DNA of 64,000 nt from Panicum virgatum (Eukaryota; Streptophyta; Magnoliopsida; Poales; Poaceae), in contig NC_053136.1 in NCBI RefSeq assembly GCF_016808335.1, positions 6,430,531 through 6,494,530 on the forward strand, written 5' to 3'. Both the position numbers and the translations under genes were made by a program. Below, piece after piece: positions 11,672-23,400 of this stretch. Under the pieces are notes generated by a model, which saw only the letters and a program-made list of their open reading frames with translations, ran no database searches and had not been told where the DNA came from. Each line of letters opens with the position of its first letter. Position 1 is the first letter of the stretch.

Positions 11672-11946
11672 GAGTACTAAATGTAGTTAAATAACAAAAC
11701 TAATTGCACAGTTTGGATGTACACGGCGAGATGAATCTTTTGAGACTAATTAGTGCATGATTAGCCATAAGTGCTACAGTAACCCACTTGTACTAATGAT
11801 GCGGTCAAAGGCCTCAGAAGATTCGTCTCGCGGTTTCCAGGTGAGTTCTGAAATTAGTTTTTTAATTAGTGTCCGAAAAATCCTCCCGACATCTGATCAA
11901 ACTATTGATTTGACATCAAAATTTTTTTGGTTTGGTAACTAAACCC
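11672..11946. mobile_element. truncated Tourist-like MITE (one end only)
   Basis: Contains the internal words GTACTAAATGTAG, CTAATTGCACAGTTTGG and GACTAATTAGTGCATGATTAG shared by a large grass MITE family, and ends GGTAACTAAACCC. The opposite end is missing, so it is a fragment. Confidence 0.5.
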
Positions 11947-12348
11947 GCCCACAGCATTTCTGCATCTGCATCCAGCTCGGCGCGGCGCACATGTTAGGAC
12001 GTGACCATTTCCGAATCTCCCATCAGGGACGGGGAACCCAAACCCAAGCAACCACAGGTTGCCCTTTGCGCTGCCAAAAAAAAAAGTCTCGAGAGAATCA
12101 CAATGAGGCAGCCGGATCGGACAGTGGAGATCCGGGGGACGGGATCGACGGCCGCATCCGCGTGCAGTTGCCGGCTTGACGCCATGCGCGCCGGCCCCCG
12201 TGGTCCTGCCTGCCCTGCTCCGGTGTGGACGCAAGCGCCGCAGGCAAATTCGAGCCGGATGCTTCCTCCTTTTCGTTCCTTCTCCGGTTCTCCCCATACT
12301 TTGCTTCCAGAACGGGTTTCATCAGAGCTAAGACTCCGAACGGACGAA
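11947..12348. other. GC-rich intergenic segment
   Basis: Short Arg/Pro/Gly-rich frames occur on both strands. None shows a recognisable domain. No gene is supported. Confidence 0.4.
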
Positions 12349-12604
12349 GCATCCATCCAAAAAAAATGCAACTCTCAGATTCTTTTTTTTAATAAATAAC
12401 TCAGATTCAAACAATTTCAAATTTGATTTAAAAATAATATTAGTATTTAAATTACGAAATTATTATTATTAAATTAGTTATGTAAAGTATTTCATAAATA
12501 TATTGAAGATATAAATATTAGTGATTTTTCTATAAATTTGATCAAATTTAAATTGCTAAACTTTTTGAGAAGCCAGAGTTGCATTTTTCTTGGAATGGAA
12601 AGAG
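12349..12604. mobile_element. decayed Stowaway-like MITE
   Basis: Inverted ends AAAAAATGCAACTCTC (about 12361) and AGAAAAATGCAACTCTGG (complement, about 12572-12590) enclose an AT-rich non-coding core. The right flank GGAATGGAAAGAGTA matches a Stowaway terminus before a TA. The left outer end is degraded. Confidence 0.5.
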
Positions 12605-13605
12605 TAATAACAAAGTAACGGGACACTGATAGTAGACTGCAGGACGTGCATGCCCGGGCCTCTAGTCCTTGACTAGTTGTTTAACTTAGCGCGATGGTTC
12701 TTACCAAAAACAAAAAAAAACTTAGTGCGATGGCGTGGCCTAATTTTTGTGGTCGTTGGTCTCATAGGGGGTGAAGTCGGAGACCGTACCCAAGACTGAC
12801 CGGCCTCCGTTTTTTGTGCAAGTGGATGCACGTGTGTGGTGGACAATGACGAGACAGAGAGGCTGGTCGTGGTGGCGGCTATCGAATTGCTATCAGAAAT
12901 GGAGGATAGGCTGTTCGCATCAGCAAGAAAATTCTCGATAGCCAGTCTGTCCATTTGGATCCTTTAGGTCATCGAATCTCTTTCAACTTTAAGCTTGCTT
13001 TGAGCATTCTGGCTCCTCCCAACGACTGATCCGTGCCCACGAGTCGATCCACTATGTGAGACGCTGATGCCACGCTCCATCCAACCTCTCCCGTTTTTTT
13101 TTTTTTTTGGCTTCCACCATCGGATTCCCCAAACTTCGAATCTTCAACCGTAAGGTGGTAAAGGATCTTAATATTTAGCCTATAAATTTCAAAGATCAGA
13201 CTAAAAAGGACCGATCTAATATAAATTTTATATGTTTTTAAGCTAAAGGATGAATAAGGCCGGGAGTTAGATCGTGAAGTGAGCATTAGACTCATATTTT
13301 ATATATTTTTAAGCTAGGGCCTACATGTGACTAGGGGCTAAATTGGATCGTGAAGTTAGTATTAGAGCCACGATCCATTACCACTCGTAATCTCGTCGTG
13401 GTCCTGCGAGAGAAAAATTCCTTTTTCAAACCTCACTAGTATAGAGAATAAAGAGCGCAGAGGATGCAAATTGTGGTGTACCTGGTTGGCATCACAAAAC
13501 AAAAACAAAAAATCTAGTGAAGAAGTGGTGAGAAACACCCCACTTGGACCGGATGTTTCCATGTACCTGTAACCAATCCATCATGTCATCTCAAACGAAG
13601 AATAA
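12605..13605. other. intergenic with a degenerate direct repeat
   Basis: No gene recognised. At about 13210-13365 two diverged direct copies of an ~80-bp unit share TTTTTAAGCTA and ATCGTGAAGTKAGYATTAGA. Confidence 0.45.
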
Positions 13606-13609
13606 GGCT

Positions 13610-13692
13610 ATGTTTAGTTCCTAAAAATTTTGCTACAGTATCCATCACATCGAATTTTTAGGCACATGTATACTTGTCCAAATTTGGAAGAC
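13610..13692. mobile_element. Tourist-like MITE, left-end fragment
   Basis: Begins GGCTATGTTTAGTTCCTAAAAATTTTGC after a TAA, a common PIF/Harbinger-type MITE start, and continues with CATCACATCGAATTTTTAGGCACATG. It breaks off next to the following MITE. Confidence 0.5.
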
Positions 13693-13695
13693 TAA

Positions 13696-13891
13696 GGCTA
13701 GTCTCAATGGGGGTTTCATGAAGGGTTTCATAACATTAAATGCTATCAATTTTGCTAATGTGGGAAGGAGAGAGAAGCATAGAGTTTCATGGGATGTGAG
13801 GAGAGTTTCATCACCATAAAACTCATCTTGTACGGTTACCTAGTTTCTAGTCTAGGTATTTGTGCCCATAAAACTTCCACTGAGACTGACC
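13696..13891. mobile_element. mPing-like Tourist MITE
   Basis: A 196-bp element with inverted ends GGCTAGTCTCAATGGGGGTT and GGTCAGTCTCAGTGGAAGTT, flanked by TAA (13693-13695, 13892-13894). The ends resemble the mPing terminus GGCCAGTCACAATGG. Non-coding; it would need a PIF/Pong transposase in trans. Confidence 0.85.
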
Positions 13892-13917
13892 TAACAGCAG
13901 CAGTAGTAAACAAGAAT

Positions 13918-14185
13918 GGTTGTGTTTAGATCCCTGGAAAAATGGGAGAAAAAGTCGCATTGGATACTGTAGCACTTTTTGTTTTTTTGGTAAATATTGT
14001 CATACCATGACCTAACTAGGCTCAAAAGATTCGTCTCGCAACGTACATCAAAACTATGCAATTAGTTTTTTTTATTTACCTACATTTAGTATTCCATGCA
14101 TGGGTCATTTGCTATATTTAATGTTTCGATGTGATGGAGATGTGATGGAAAATTTGGATGGGGGTTGGGGCATCTAAACACACCC
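13918..14185. mobile_element. Tourist-type MITE, family copy 1
   Basis: Inverted ends GGTTGTGTTTAGATCCC and GGGTGTGTTTAGATGCC with a 3-bp duplication AAT (13915-13917, 14186-14188). The interior contains GATTCGTCTCGCAACGTACA and a TTTAATGTTTCGATGTGAT block, shared with 23401-23677. Confidence 0.8.
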
Positions 14186-14188
14186 AAT

Positions 14189-15256
14189 GCATGGGGCACG
14201 TGGATCTGTCAATCCTGGCGAGTTTGACACGCACGCTCGCTCTCTAGTCTGTGGGCGGGGTTGACCCTGGGATGAGGTCAGAGTTGGTGGAGCACTAGCT
14301 AATAAGCTTTCGAGCCGTGGCGCCGTTCCTTATTCGATCACGTGGGCCGGCCGGTTGATCGGAGCCGCGCGCGCCAAGCGAATCCGCGGCGTCCACGGCG
14401 GCTCAACGACGCACTCGCCGGCGCCAGATCGCGGACTCAAAGCTCGCTCGGTGGTGGGCGGGCGCCGTCTGACTTTTCCCTTCGCTCGCCGGTCGCCCCG
14501 GCCCGGCCGGTGGCCGGCCGGATCGACCGACACGTTCGGCTGGTGGTGCAGCTCTCCAAGAAAAGTAGCTAGGAAATTAACGTACCCGTACGTGCGCCGC
14601 TGACTTGGTGGCGGTGGTGGTGACGGAGCGCCCGGTTGATTTTTTTTCCAGGTCGTCCGTGCGCGCGCGCTCGCTTCCGTTGTGCTATGATCAAGCCTTG
14701 CATTGTGGCACATCCTGGAGTACGCCGTACGCGTGTGTACACGGTCAACTCAAACATAGGTCGTTTTCTTGACTAAGCTTTTTTCTTTCTGGCGAGTCGG
14801 AGTGCCTGGTTGTGGCTACCGCGACGACCGGCATCTCATTTCACAGGTCAACGCGGGGTTATATTCGTTCAAAAAAGATCTAGACAATGGAACCTGTGGG
14901 GGATTTTTCGGGCTTTTTTTTAGAGACTATTGCCGTTGTAGTCTAATTTGTAATGCATCAACATCAATTAGCTACTGTGTTAAACCTCAAGTCTTCGCCG
15001 ATAGAGAGTAAGATTGCACGACTAACTCCCATCAAGTCGTAGGTTTTTGTTGAGTGAGACGGCTGGCATTTCTTTGCATACATTTTGTCAAAGGTGTTTG
15101 TTGACGTTCTGATTCATGCACACACCGGCTGCTTTTTGTGCTAATAACCGCGTAATAACCGCGGTATTTACCGATGGTGAACAGGCAGAGACCCACGGCT
15201 ATCCTTCATAGTTCTTGCTACTAATAGCTACTCCTAAGCAAAAGTCCATTTCACTA
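14189..15256. other. intergenic; GC-rich 14.33-14.67 kb
   Basis: Overlapping frames on both strands around 14330-14713 are composition-driven and carry no domain. No gene is supported. Confidence 0.4.
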
Positions 15257-15261
15257 CCCAT

Positions 15262-16329
15262 GGTTAGAAAACTAGGCAATTTTTGATATATTTTAATTCC
15301 AAATATTACTAGCAATTTCATAACATAAAAGAGTGATAATGTGTGAATAAAATATGTGCTTGTGTTCATGTTATTCTCACTAATAAGCATGAACAAAATG
15401 TTAAACCAGAATAGATTTAGAATGTACCCCAAGGCGGAACCAGTGCCGGAGGACCGGTTGCGCCGTTACCAACTGGAATAGACATTCTATTCGACTGGCC
15501 TTGCCTGATGCAGCCAAACGACGTCGATGCAGGAAGAGGTTCGCAGTGCAATCCCACGAACGGTCACTAGGAAGTAGACGTAGTCGTTCATGCCGGGATG
15601 TAGACGAAGTAGTCGTTCAGTAAGCGAACAGTCGCATCAAGACGCTAACCAAAAACCTAATTGCCCACGCCCCGTGCAGGACCTTCAGCGAGCAGAGGTT
15701 TCGGAGGCCTGCTCTAGCTAGAGCTGTGCGCGCAACGCTAGCGATGGGAATGGCAGAAAGCAACAGATGGAGAAGGGAGAGGTCTCCTAAGCAGGAGTAC
15801 CTGAAGCAAAAGTGATTCTGGTGTGAGGATGAGTGGAGGAGGGCCTGGTTTATGTAGGCGTGGAGGTGCCTCAGATTCAACGAACCTGAACGTCATAATG
15901 GGCTTTAATGAGCAGCAATTACTAGTGCAATTGAGTCATAGAAATCTCATTAACCATAAAGGTTTTATTTTGTGTCATCATTCACCTGTTAATGCCAACG
16001 TTTTATTGTCTCTGTACGTCTGGCCGCGCCACGCACACGCACCGCCTGGCTGGCCGGCTGTGCCGCGCCTCTTCACGCCACGCCCACGCCCACGCCCTCG
16101 GCCTCGGCTCGGCTCGGCGAGGCGAGCGAGCGCGCGCGCGTGTGGTTCACCGACCTCCTCTTACCGGCTTCACAAGTGGTGTCCACGATGTCCACCCTTT
16201 AAGTCGGTTGAGATCCTCCTCAAATCCCTGTACGGAATTGAGCAATTGATTCCCTAGCATTTAATGGTGGGTTTTAAATTTTTTTATTGCATTGATTAGA
16301 ATAAATGGGCCAAGCCCATAATTCCAACA
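15262..16329 (-). repeat. 3' LTR of the copia element
   Basis: On the minus strand it begins TGTTGGAATTATGGGC and ends TTTTCTAACC; the last base pair has mutated from the expected CA. It contains an extra ~50-bp piece near 15818-15868 not seen in the 5' LTR. Confidence 0.92.
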
Positions 16330-16342
16330 ATCCCCACCAAGA
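16330..16342 (-). promoter_or_regulatory. polypurine tract
   Basis: The minus strand reads CTTGGTGGGGAT directly before the 3' LTR start TGTTGG, the expected site for plus-strand priming. Confidence 0.65.
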
Positions 16343-16934
16343 AATTCAAGCCACACTAGAAATGCTCTCATTCCCTCATTGATATACCAGTATTTGATAG
16401 AGACTGTTAAGTTAAACTTCCATCTAGGACAAATGCTACACTTATTCACAACTGTACAATAGACTATGCCTTTAATTGCCAGTCTTGTGCACACAAGTTT
16501 GACCAGAGCCCTACACTGGTACTAGGCTGCATAAGCATCCTCGTGGTTTGGAGCTTATAAGTCATACTCCAGGGCCTTCATGAGTTTCTAGAGAATACCC
16601 AGTTCTCATATACCATGACCAGTAGTCAGACTGATATAGGTGTGTTCCTTTCAGATGTTCTGTAGGACAACATCTTTGTTTCAAAAAAACAACTTATTTG
16701 TTTTAAAGAAACCAACTGGAACACATTAAGATATAGACCAACCTGTCATACAAATTAGAAGAGAAATGCACCTTATACACGGAATGAGCCTTTTTCACAA
16801 AGTTCTCTTCTCTCAGTCAGATTTTAGTTTGTTTCACCATCCTACTTCACGGGATCTCCGATCGCATAGGACAGGTTTCCACTATAGAATGACTCACGTG
16901 GGTCTCAAGGCCAATTCTATAGATGCATTGTCTA
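16343..16934 (-). other. copia 3' untranslated region
   Basis: Non-coding sequence between the RNase H end and the polypurine tract. No second gene recognised. Confidence 0.6.
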
Positions 16935-17270
16935 TCACATTTTGTGAAAGACCCTTTGTAAACTGATCTGCCAGATTTTTAGCCGTCTGACATAGTCCAA
17001 CGCTATAACTCCGGAGTTTCTCAATTTTCTGACAAATTTCAACCGCCTTTTCACATGTCTAGATGACTTCATGTTATTCTTTGAACTGTTCACCTTGACA
17101 ACCACCGTTTGATTGTCACAGTTCATTAGAATTGCCGGTATTGGTTTTTCAACTATTGGCAAGTCCATAAGGAGCTCACGAAGCCACTCAGCCTCAACAG
17201 TGGCGGTATCTAATGCTGTGAGTTCTGCTTCCATAATTGACCTCGTTAAGATGGTCTGCTTGCAAGACTT
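16935..17270 (-). pseudogene. pol: copia RNase H
   Basis: Reads MEAELTALDTATVEAEWLRE, then PAILMNCDNQTVV, matching copia RNase H. A single-base shift near 16985 moves the canonical end (NLADQFTKGLSQN) out of frame. A stop also separates it from the reverse transcriptase frame. Confidence 0.85.
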
Positions 17271-18420
17271 TTAGAAAACAACTCCACCACCAAGTGTAAA
17301 TATATATCCATTTGTGGCATTTATCTCATCAGCATCAGAAATCCAGTTTGAATCACTATACCCTTCTAGTACCCTTGGGTACCCGGTGTAGTGAATTCCA
17401 TAGTTCATTGTCCCCTTTAGATAGTGCATTACTCTTTTAAGAGCCTTCCAATGATCATCTCCCGGGTTTGAAACAAACCGGCTCAGTTTGCTTACAGCAA
17501 ACGAGATGTCAGGTCTTGTAGCACTAGCTAAATACATCAATGAACCAATGATATGAGAATATCTCAGCTGATCTCGTATTATCCTTTTGTTCTTCCTAAG
17601 AATTAAACTGGCATCATATGGTGTTGAGACAGGTTTATAGTCGCTATAACCAAAGCGACTTAACACCTTCTCCACATAATGAGACTGTGTAAGAACCACC
17701 CCACCATTACTCTCTTTTACCAGCTTTATATTAAGGATAACATCAGCTTCTCCCAGATCCTTCATCTCAAAACTTTGTGATAAAAACTCTTTTACTTCCT
17801 TAATCACATTAAGGCTAGTGCCAAAAATCAGTATGTCATCCACATACAAGCACAAAATCACTCCTTCAGCCCCACTATAGCGATAGTACACACATTTGTC
17901 AGCTTCATTCACAACAAAGCAAGCAGACATCAAAGTTCTATCGAACTTTTCATGCCACAGCTTAGGCGTTTGCTTGAGACCATATAAAGATTTCAATAAT
18001 TTACAAACCATTCCTTCTTGACCCTTTGATACAAACCCATCCGGCTGATCCATATAGATCTGCTCTTCTAACTCTCCATTGAGGAAAGCCGTCTTAACGT
18101 CCATCTGATGAACGAGAAGACCATAAGATGCTGCCAGGGAAAGTAACACTCGAATTATGGTCAATCGGGCAACTAGTGAATAAGTGTCAAAGAAATATTC
18201 TCCTTCTTTTTGGGTATAACCCTTGCCCACAAGCCTGGCCTTGTATTTTTCAATAGTACCATCTGGCCTAAATTTTTTTTTGAACACCCACTTGCATCCA
18301 ACAGATTTACATCCATAAGGACGTTCATCGACCTCCCAGGTTCCATTAGATATAATAGAATCCATCTCACTCCTCACTGTTTCCTTCTAATAGTCAGCAT
18401 CAGAAGATGAATATGACTCT
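17271..18420 (-). pseudogene. pol: copia reverse transcriptase
   Basis: A 368-codon frame with the RVT_2 landmarks: NGTWEV near the start, CKWVFKKKF, YKARLVGKGYTQ, HQMDVKTAFLNGELEE and the catalytic YVDDILIF (about 17830). The C-terminus LMYLASATRPDISFAVSKLSR is the connection segment. It would copy element RNA into DNA. An in-frame TAG lies upstream of the Met (DY*KE, where a Trp is usual). Confidence 0.9.
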
Positions 18421-18599
18421 TCAATGGTTCTGGGTGTATCATCCATGAGGTATACAATGAAATTATCACCAAAAGACTTTACAGTCCTTTGTCTCTTGCT
18501 TTTTCGATGAGCATCATTGTTATCCTCCTCAGGATTTTCCACAAGTGTAGATTTATTGTGTTCTATCGGCTCAGCAGAGCTATCATCCTCGATGAACTC

Positions 18600-19718
18600 T
18601 TACTTAGATGAACTTGTTCCATCTCTCATGGGAAAAATATTTTCAAAAAATGTAGCATCTCTGGACTCCATTATAGTACCAACATGTATGTCAGGTACTC
18701 CAGATTTCACTATTAAAAATCTATACCCAACGCTGTGAATAGCATAATCTAGAAAGACACAATCCACAGTTTTAGGTCTAAACTTGCGTTTCTTGGTTAT
18801 TGGCACACTCATTTTTGCCAAACAACCCCATATACGTAAGTATGAAAGTGTTGGCCTTTTCTTCTACCATTTCTCAAATGGTGTAATCTCTTTATTTTTT
18901 GTAGGAATACGGTTTAAAACATGACATGCAGTCAATATAGTCTCACCCCACCATTCCTTGGAAAGTCCCGCTGTATCTAATATGGCGTTAACCAAATCCG
19001 TTAGAGTGCGGTTCTTTCTTTCGGCAACTCCATTTGACTGAGGTGAAAAGGAAGGCGTCCTCTCATGAATAATACCATATATTCTCGCAGAATAAAGTGA
19101 ATAAATTTGAGAAGTACTCGTCAACACGATCTGACCTAACTTTTTAATCTTTCTCTCAAGTTGGTTTTCTACTTCAGCTTTATAGATTTTAAAGTAGTGT
19201 AAAGCTTCATCTTTTGACTTCAACAAATAGATGTAACAAAATCTAGTGCAGTCATCGATCAAAGTCATGAAATATCTTTTACCATCTTTTGTCAACACTC
19301 CATTCATTTTGCACAAATCGGAATGAATTAATTCTAAGGGTGCCAAGCTCTTTGTCTCATGGGCCTTATGAGGCTTGCGAGTTTGTTTTGATTCAACACA
19401 TACATGGCACTTAGAATTTTTGACAAAAGTAAATTTTAGAATTAAACTCAAATTAGCTAAGCGCATCATACAACCAAAATTAACGTGACAAAGCCTCGAA
19501 TGCCAAACATTTATTTTATCAACGTTAATAATATTGTAAGCAACTTTATTACAAACATCTGTCAAAGAAAGACGGAACAAGCCTCCGCTTTCATAATTTT
19601 TTCCAACAAAAATACCAAACTTAGACAAGATACATTTATTGGACTCAAAGACTAATTTAAAACCATCTTTACACAGTAGAGAGCCGCTGTCTAGATTCTT
19701 CTTGATGGTGGGGACATG
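18600..19718 (-). pseudogene. pol: copia integrase
   Basis: A GAG-pre-integrase HHCC module (VWHSRLCHVNF... KCHVC) precedes the rve core: LIHSDLC carries the first catalytic Asp, and SPQSNGVAERKNRTL carries the catalytic Glu. The segment that should hold the second Asp (19078-19140) is out of frame. In the neighbouring frame it reads SDRVDEYFSNLFTLFCEN, bounded by two compensating indels, so the enzyme as encoded lacks that residue. Further stops occur after PFEKW (about 18864) and at about 18600. Inactive copy. Confidence 0.85.
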
Positions 19719-20180
19719 CTACACGTTCTTCAGCTGCACTGTCCTCCCCGAAGTAAACTTCAGATTTACTGTACCAACACCAAGAACACGCGCATGCGAT
19801 CCGTTCCCCATCAGTAAGGAGGAAGTCCCGTCATCCTGGTAAGAAGAAAACAAAGAAGCATCAGCATAAATATGAATATTAGCACCAGTGTCAACCCACC
19901 ACTCGGGTGAACAAAAAACTGAAAGAACTGTAGGTAATAAATTACCGTACCCCGATATTCCTCCAGGCTCGCTAATGACCATGTTGGTGGAGTCGTTGCC
20001 TTTGCGGTTCGGACACTTTGCAGCAAAGTGTTCTGTACTAGCGCACACATAGCAAGCTCCCTCCTTCTTCTTCTTGAAGGTGGTTGTCTGCTTAGTTTTT
20101 GGTTGGCTCTGCGGTGGTTTTTTCTTGTTCTTGTGGGAGTTGTTCTTCTGAACAAGATTGGCGCTAGAAACACCAACAAC
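19719..20180 (-). pseudogene. pol: copia nucleocapsid zinc knuckle and protease
   Basis: A CX2CX4HX4C knuckle (CYVCASTEHFAAKC) binds RNA. It is followed by WWVDTGANIH, the aspartic protease site with D-T-G in place of the more common D-S-G. It continues toward VNLKFTSGRTVQLKNV, typical of the protease C-terminal part. The frame is separated from gag by a stop. Confidence 0.88.
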
Positions 20181-20790
20181 TCATTTCCCACGTATGTCTT
20201 TTGCTCTCGTCTTCTCCTCAACATCAAAAGTCCCAATGAGTCCATCTTTGGTGAACTCCTGTCTCTTGTGTTTTAGAGAAGTAGCAAAGTCCCTCCAAGA
20301 AGGTGGCAGCTTAGAGATAATACCTCCGGCCACAAACTTATCGGGTAACACACATGGGGACTCTTTGCTGTAATTTTTGAGATCTTTTGCCAGAGTATGT
20401 ATTTCATGAGTCTGTTCCACTACAGAACGGTCTTCGACCATCCTATAGACAAGGAACTGCTCCATCGCATACATCTCACTGCCGGCATCAGACACTCCAT
20501 ATTGAGTCTCAAGAGCATCCCACAATTCTTTGCCAGTTGGCAGTAGGACATAAGAATCCACCAGATTTTCAGCGAGAACACTAATGACGCAGCCTCGAAA
20601 GAGGGTATCAGCCTCATCGAATGCACTCCCTTCCTCTGGAGTGAATTGTTCAGGCTCACCCTCTTTTACATGCATCACTCTCAGTACTGTCAACCATAGT
20701 ATAAGCCGTTCTTGCCAACGTTTGTAATTGGAACCATCAAAAGGTGGTGGTTTGATTGTTGCAGTAAAGCTAGATACCGAAAGCCTATTA
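20181..20790 (-). pseudogene. gag: copia gag
   Basis: The frame includes PPPFDGSNYKRWQERLILWL, then GKELWDALETQYG and KLPPSWRDFATSLKHKR, conserved landmarks of plant copia Gag (UBN2 family). It forms the particle that packages element RNA. The open frame runs upstream into the 5' LTR without a leader, so the true start is uncertain. It stops (TGA) before the zinc knuckle. Confidence 0.88.
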
Positions 20791-20810
20791 ACAAGTTTAG
20801 ATTTTTTTAT

Positions 20811-21793
20811 TGTTAGAAAATTAGGCAATTTTTGATATATTTTAATTCCAAATATTACTAGCAATTTCATGACATAAAAGAATGATAATGTGTGAACAAA
20901 ATATGTGCTTGTGTTCATGTTATTCTCACTAATTAACATGAACAAAATATTAAACCAAAATAGGTTTAGAATGTACCCCAAGGAGGGACCAGTGCCGAAG
21001 GCACCGGTTGCGCCGTTACCAGCTGGAATAGACATTCTATTCGACTGGCATTGCCTGATGTAGCCGAACGACGTCGATGCAGGAAGAGGTTCGCAGTGCA
21101 GTCCCATGAACGGTCACCAGAAAGTAGACGAAGTAGTCATTCACGCCGGGATGTAGACGAAGTAGTCGTTCAGGGAGCGAGCAGTCGCGTCAGACGCTCC
21201 CCAAAAATCTAATTGCCCGCACCCCGTGCAGGACCTTCAGCGAGCAGAGGTTCCGGAGGCCTGCTCTCACTAGAGCTGTGTGCGCAACGCTAGCGATGGG
21301 AATAACAGAAAGCAGCTCTAGCAACGCTAGCGATGGGAATGACAGAAAGCAGCAGAGGGAGAAGGGAGAGGTCTCCTAAGCAGGAGTACCTCAGATTCAA
21401 CGAACCTGGACGTCATAATGGGCTTTGATGGGCAGCAATTACTGGTGCAATTGAGTCACAGGAATCTCATTAACCGCAAATGTTTTATTCTGTGTCATCA
21501 TTCACCTGTTAATGCCAACCTGCACGCCACGTCCGGCCGCGCCACGCCACGCCACGCCTCGCCCTCGCCCTCGGCTCGGCGAGGCGAGCGAGCGCGCGCG
21601 TGCATGTGGTTCACCGACCTCCTCTTACCGGCTTCACAAGTGGTGTACACGAGGTCCACCCTTTAAGTCGGTTGAGATCTTCCTCAAATCCCAATACGAA
21701 ATTAAGCAATTGATTCCCTAATATTTAATGGTGGGCTTTAAATTTTTTTATTGCATTGATTAGAATAAATAGGTCATGCCCATAATTCCAACA
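20811..21793 (-). repeat. 5' LTR of the copia element
   Basis: On the minus strand it begins TGTTGGAATTATGGGC and ends TTTTCTAACA. A tandem GTAGACGAAGTAGTCRTTCA unit occurs near 21125-21175. Confidence 0.92.
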
Positions 21794-21798
21794 CCCAT

Positions 21799-23397
21799 CA
21801 GCAGTTTACTTTGTTCGCTTAACTTAAGAACATAATTTAGGGACAATTTACTTCCTCCAACTATTTCAATTAGTCGACTATATATACTCTCTAATGCGAT
21901 TTCTCTTTTTTTTTGTGGGAGCCAGATTACATGACAGCCTATTACATAATTGTGTATTGAAAACTTTAATGTTTTTTTCGTAGTTTAATTAGTAACATTT
22001 GATAGGAGATTGACCCTCCCTAGAGATACAAACTGCATGTGAGGATCGGATTTTCTTTGTTCCGCGTGCACGCACGCATGTGCATGCATCCCTGAACCGC
22101 GTCCGCGCGCGTACCAGCTGGATCCGATAAGAACCACGGCCGACATGTCTCGTTCGACTGAGGTGCCGAGGTCCGGCGACGACGACGCAAGCGATGATGC
22201 GATGCGGAACGAGAGGATCGGAGAGCCGGAGACCAGAAAGGCTGGCTGACGCGGGCACCAGGAACCCGCGAAAGTTCATTCCTCCCTCCGACCCGGCGCG
22301 GGTCAAGGTCCAGCGCCGACGGCACCACCACCACCACCGGCTGTATTCTCGCCCGCCGACTTGCCTTTTGGACTCGCTCGCCGCACTCGCAGCCGCCGCC
22401 GCCAAAAGAGGAGGGCCCGCCCGTGACCGGCCTGCGCCGGGGATCGCCGCGGGCTCGGCACCCTTTCGGCCTTGTCGCCTTGCTCCCGTCTCTTGACACG
22501 TGTGCGGGTGACCCCGGCCCGGCGCGTTCCCGCGCGGACACGGGACGGTGGACAAGTGAAGCCACCCGCACCCATGCGCGTCACGTGGAGTGTCCACTAC
22601 GCGCTGTCTGTCCGCTGCTGTCTACCCAACGACGACGCAAGCGATGATGCGAGATTAAGTTAGCTATTTAGTAAGTTAGGAGTATTAGAGGAGCTAAATT
22701 AAGAGTCAATTCAAAGCATCTATGAGTACACATACTATCACTAAAATTTTAAGAAAAAAATTTATAATGGTTGAGACAAATAAGGATCCTCCATCAGGTA
22801 AAATCGACGGCTGAGACATTGGTACATATTAAAAAATACGAATCGATATAAAAAAATAGGTGGGACTCATACAAAAATAGAAAAGATATTTTCCAGTACC
22901 TCTCGGTACTTTTTGGTACCTTACCAATACCTCTAGTACTTCCTGGTACTTTTCCAACCAGCGTAACAAACCTCAAATTTTCAAGTTTTAACTAAACTTT
23001 AGCCTATTCTAGCAGAGTTTCTGATTGGATATATACTAGTGATAAAGTTTAGCACTTTCATCCATTAGCACTTGATTGAATAGGACCTCAAAACTGCACT
23101 TGGAATACAAATCATCGATGGAATTTTTAATCAGGGGATTTATAAAACTTTTGGCGTGTCCTTGATAAAATGACTTGTACGAGAAGCGGGCTCGTTCAAA
23201 AAGCCAAGTCCACAACAGTGACCGTATCAAAACTGTTCATCTCTCGTACTTTTTCGCGACCTTTGCAAGTGGTGGGGTAGCTAGATCCAGCTACGGAGCT
23301 ACAGTACCGGTCACTGTTGCTGCCCCCAGTTTCCAACCGTCTCTTGACCGGCCTGCACTATGCTAGCTGGACTGTCACGTCGCAAAGGAAGAAAAAG
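21799..23397. other. intergenic; GC-rich 22.02-22.65 kb
   Basis: The GC-rich part gives long overlapping frames on both strands without domains. A GGTACTTTT/GGTACCTT-rich patch occurs at 22890-22965. No gene is supported. Confidence 0.4.
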
Positions 23398-23400
23398 AAC

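Larger units (their letters stand above)
15262..21793 (-). mobile_element. full-length degenerate Ty1/copia element
   Basis: Two direct LTRs (15262-16329 and 20811-21793) bracket gag, zinc knuckle, protease, integrase, reverse transcriptase and RNase H in copia order on the minus strand. The 5-bp TSD CCCAT is perfect (15257-15261 and 21794-21798). The LTRs differ in length (1,068 against 983 bp) and carry many substitutions, so the insertion is old. The pol frame has several stops and frameshifts. No canonical primer-binding site follows the 5' LTR. Confidence 0.95.

Noticed and set aside
14330..14713. 127-codon minus frame
   Set aside because: Arg/Pro-rich, with equal-length frames on the other strand; no family resemblance.
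21989..22597. 200-codon frames on minus
   Set aside because: Two different minus frames and plus frames are all open; no conserved motif.
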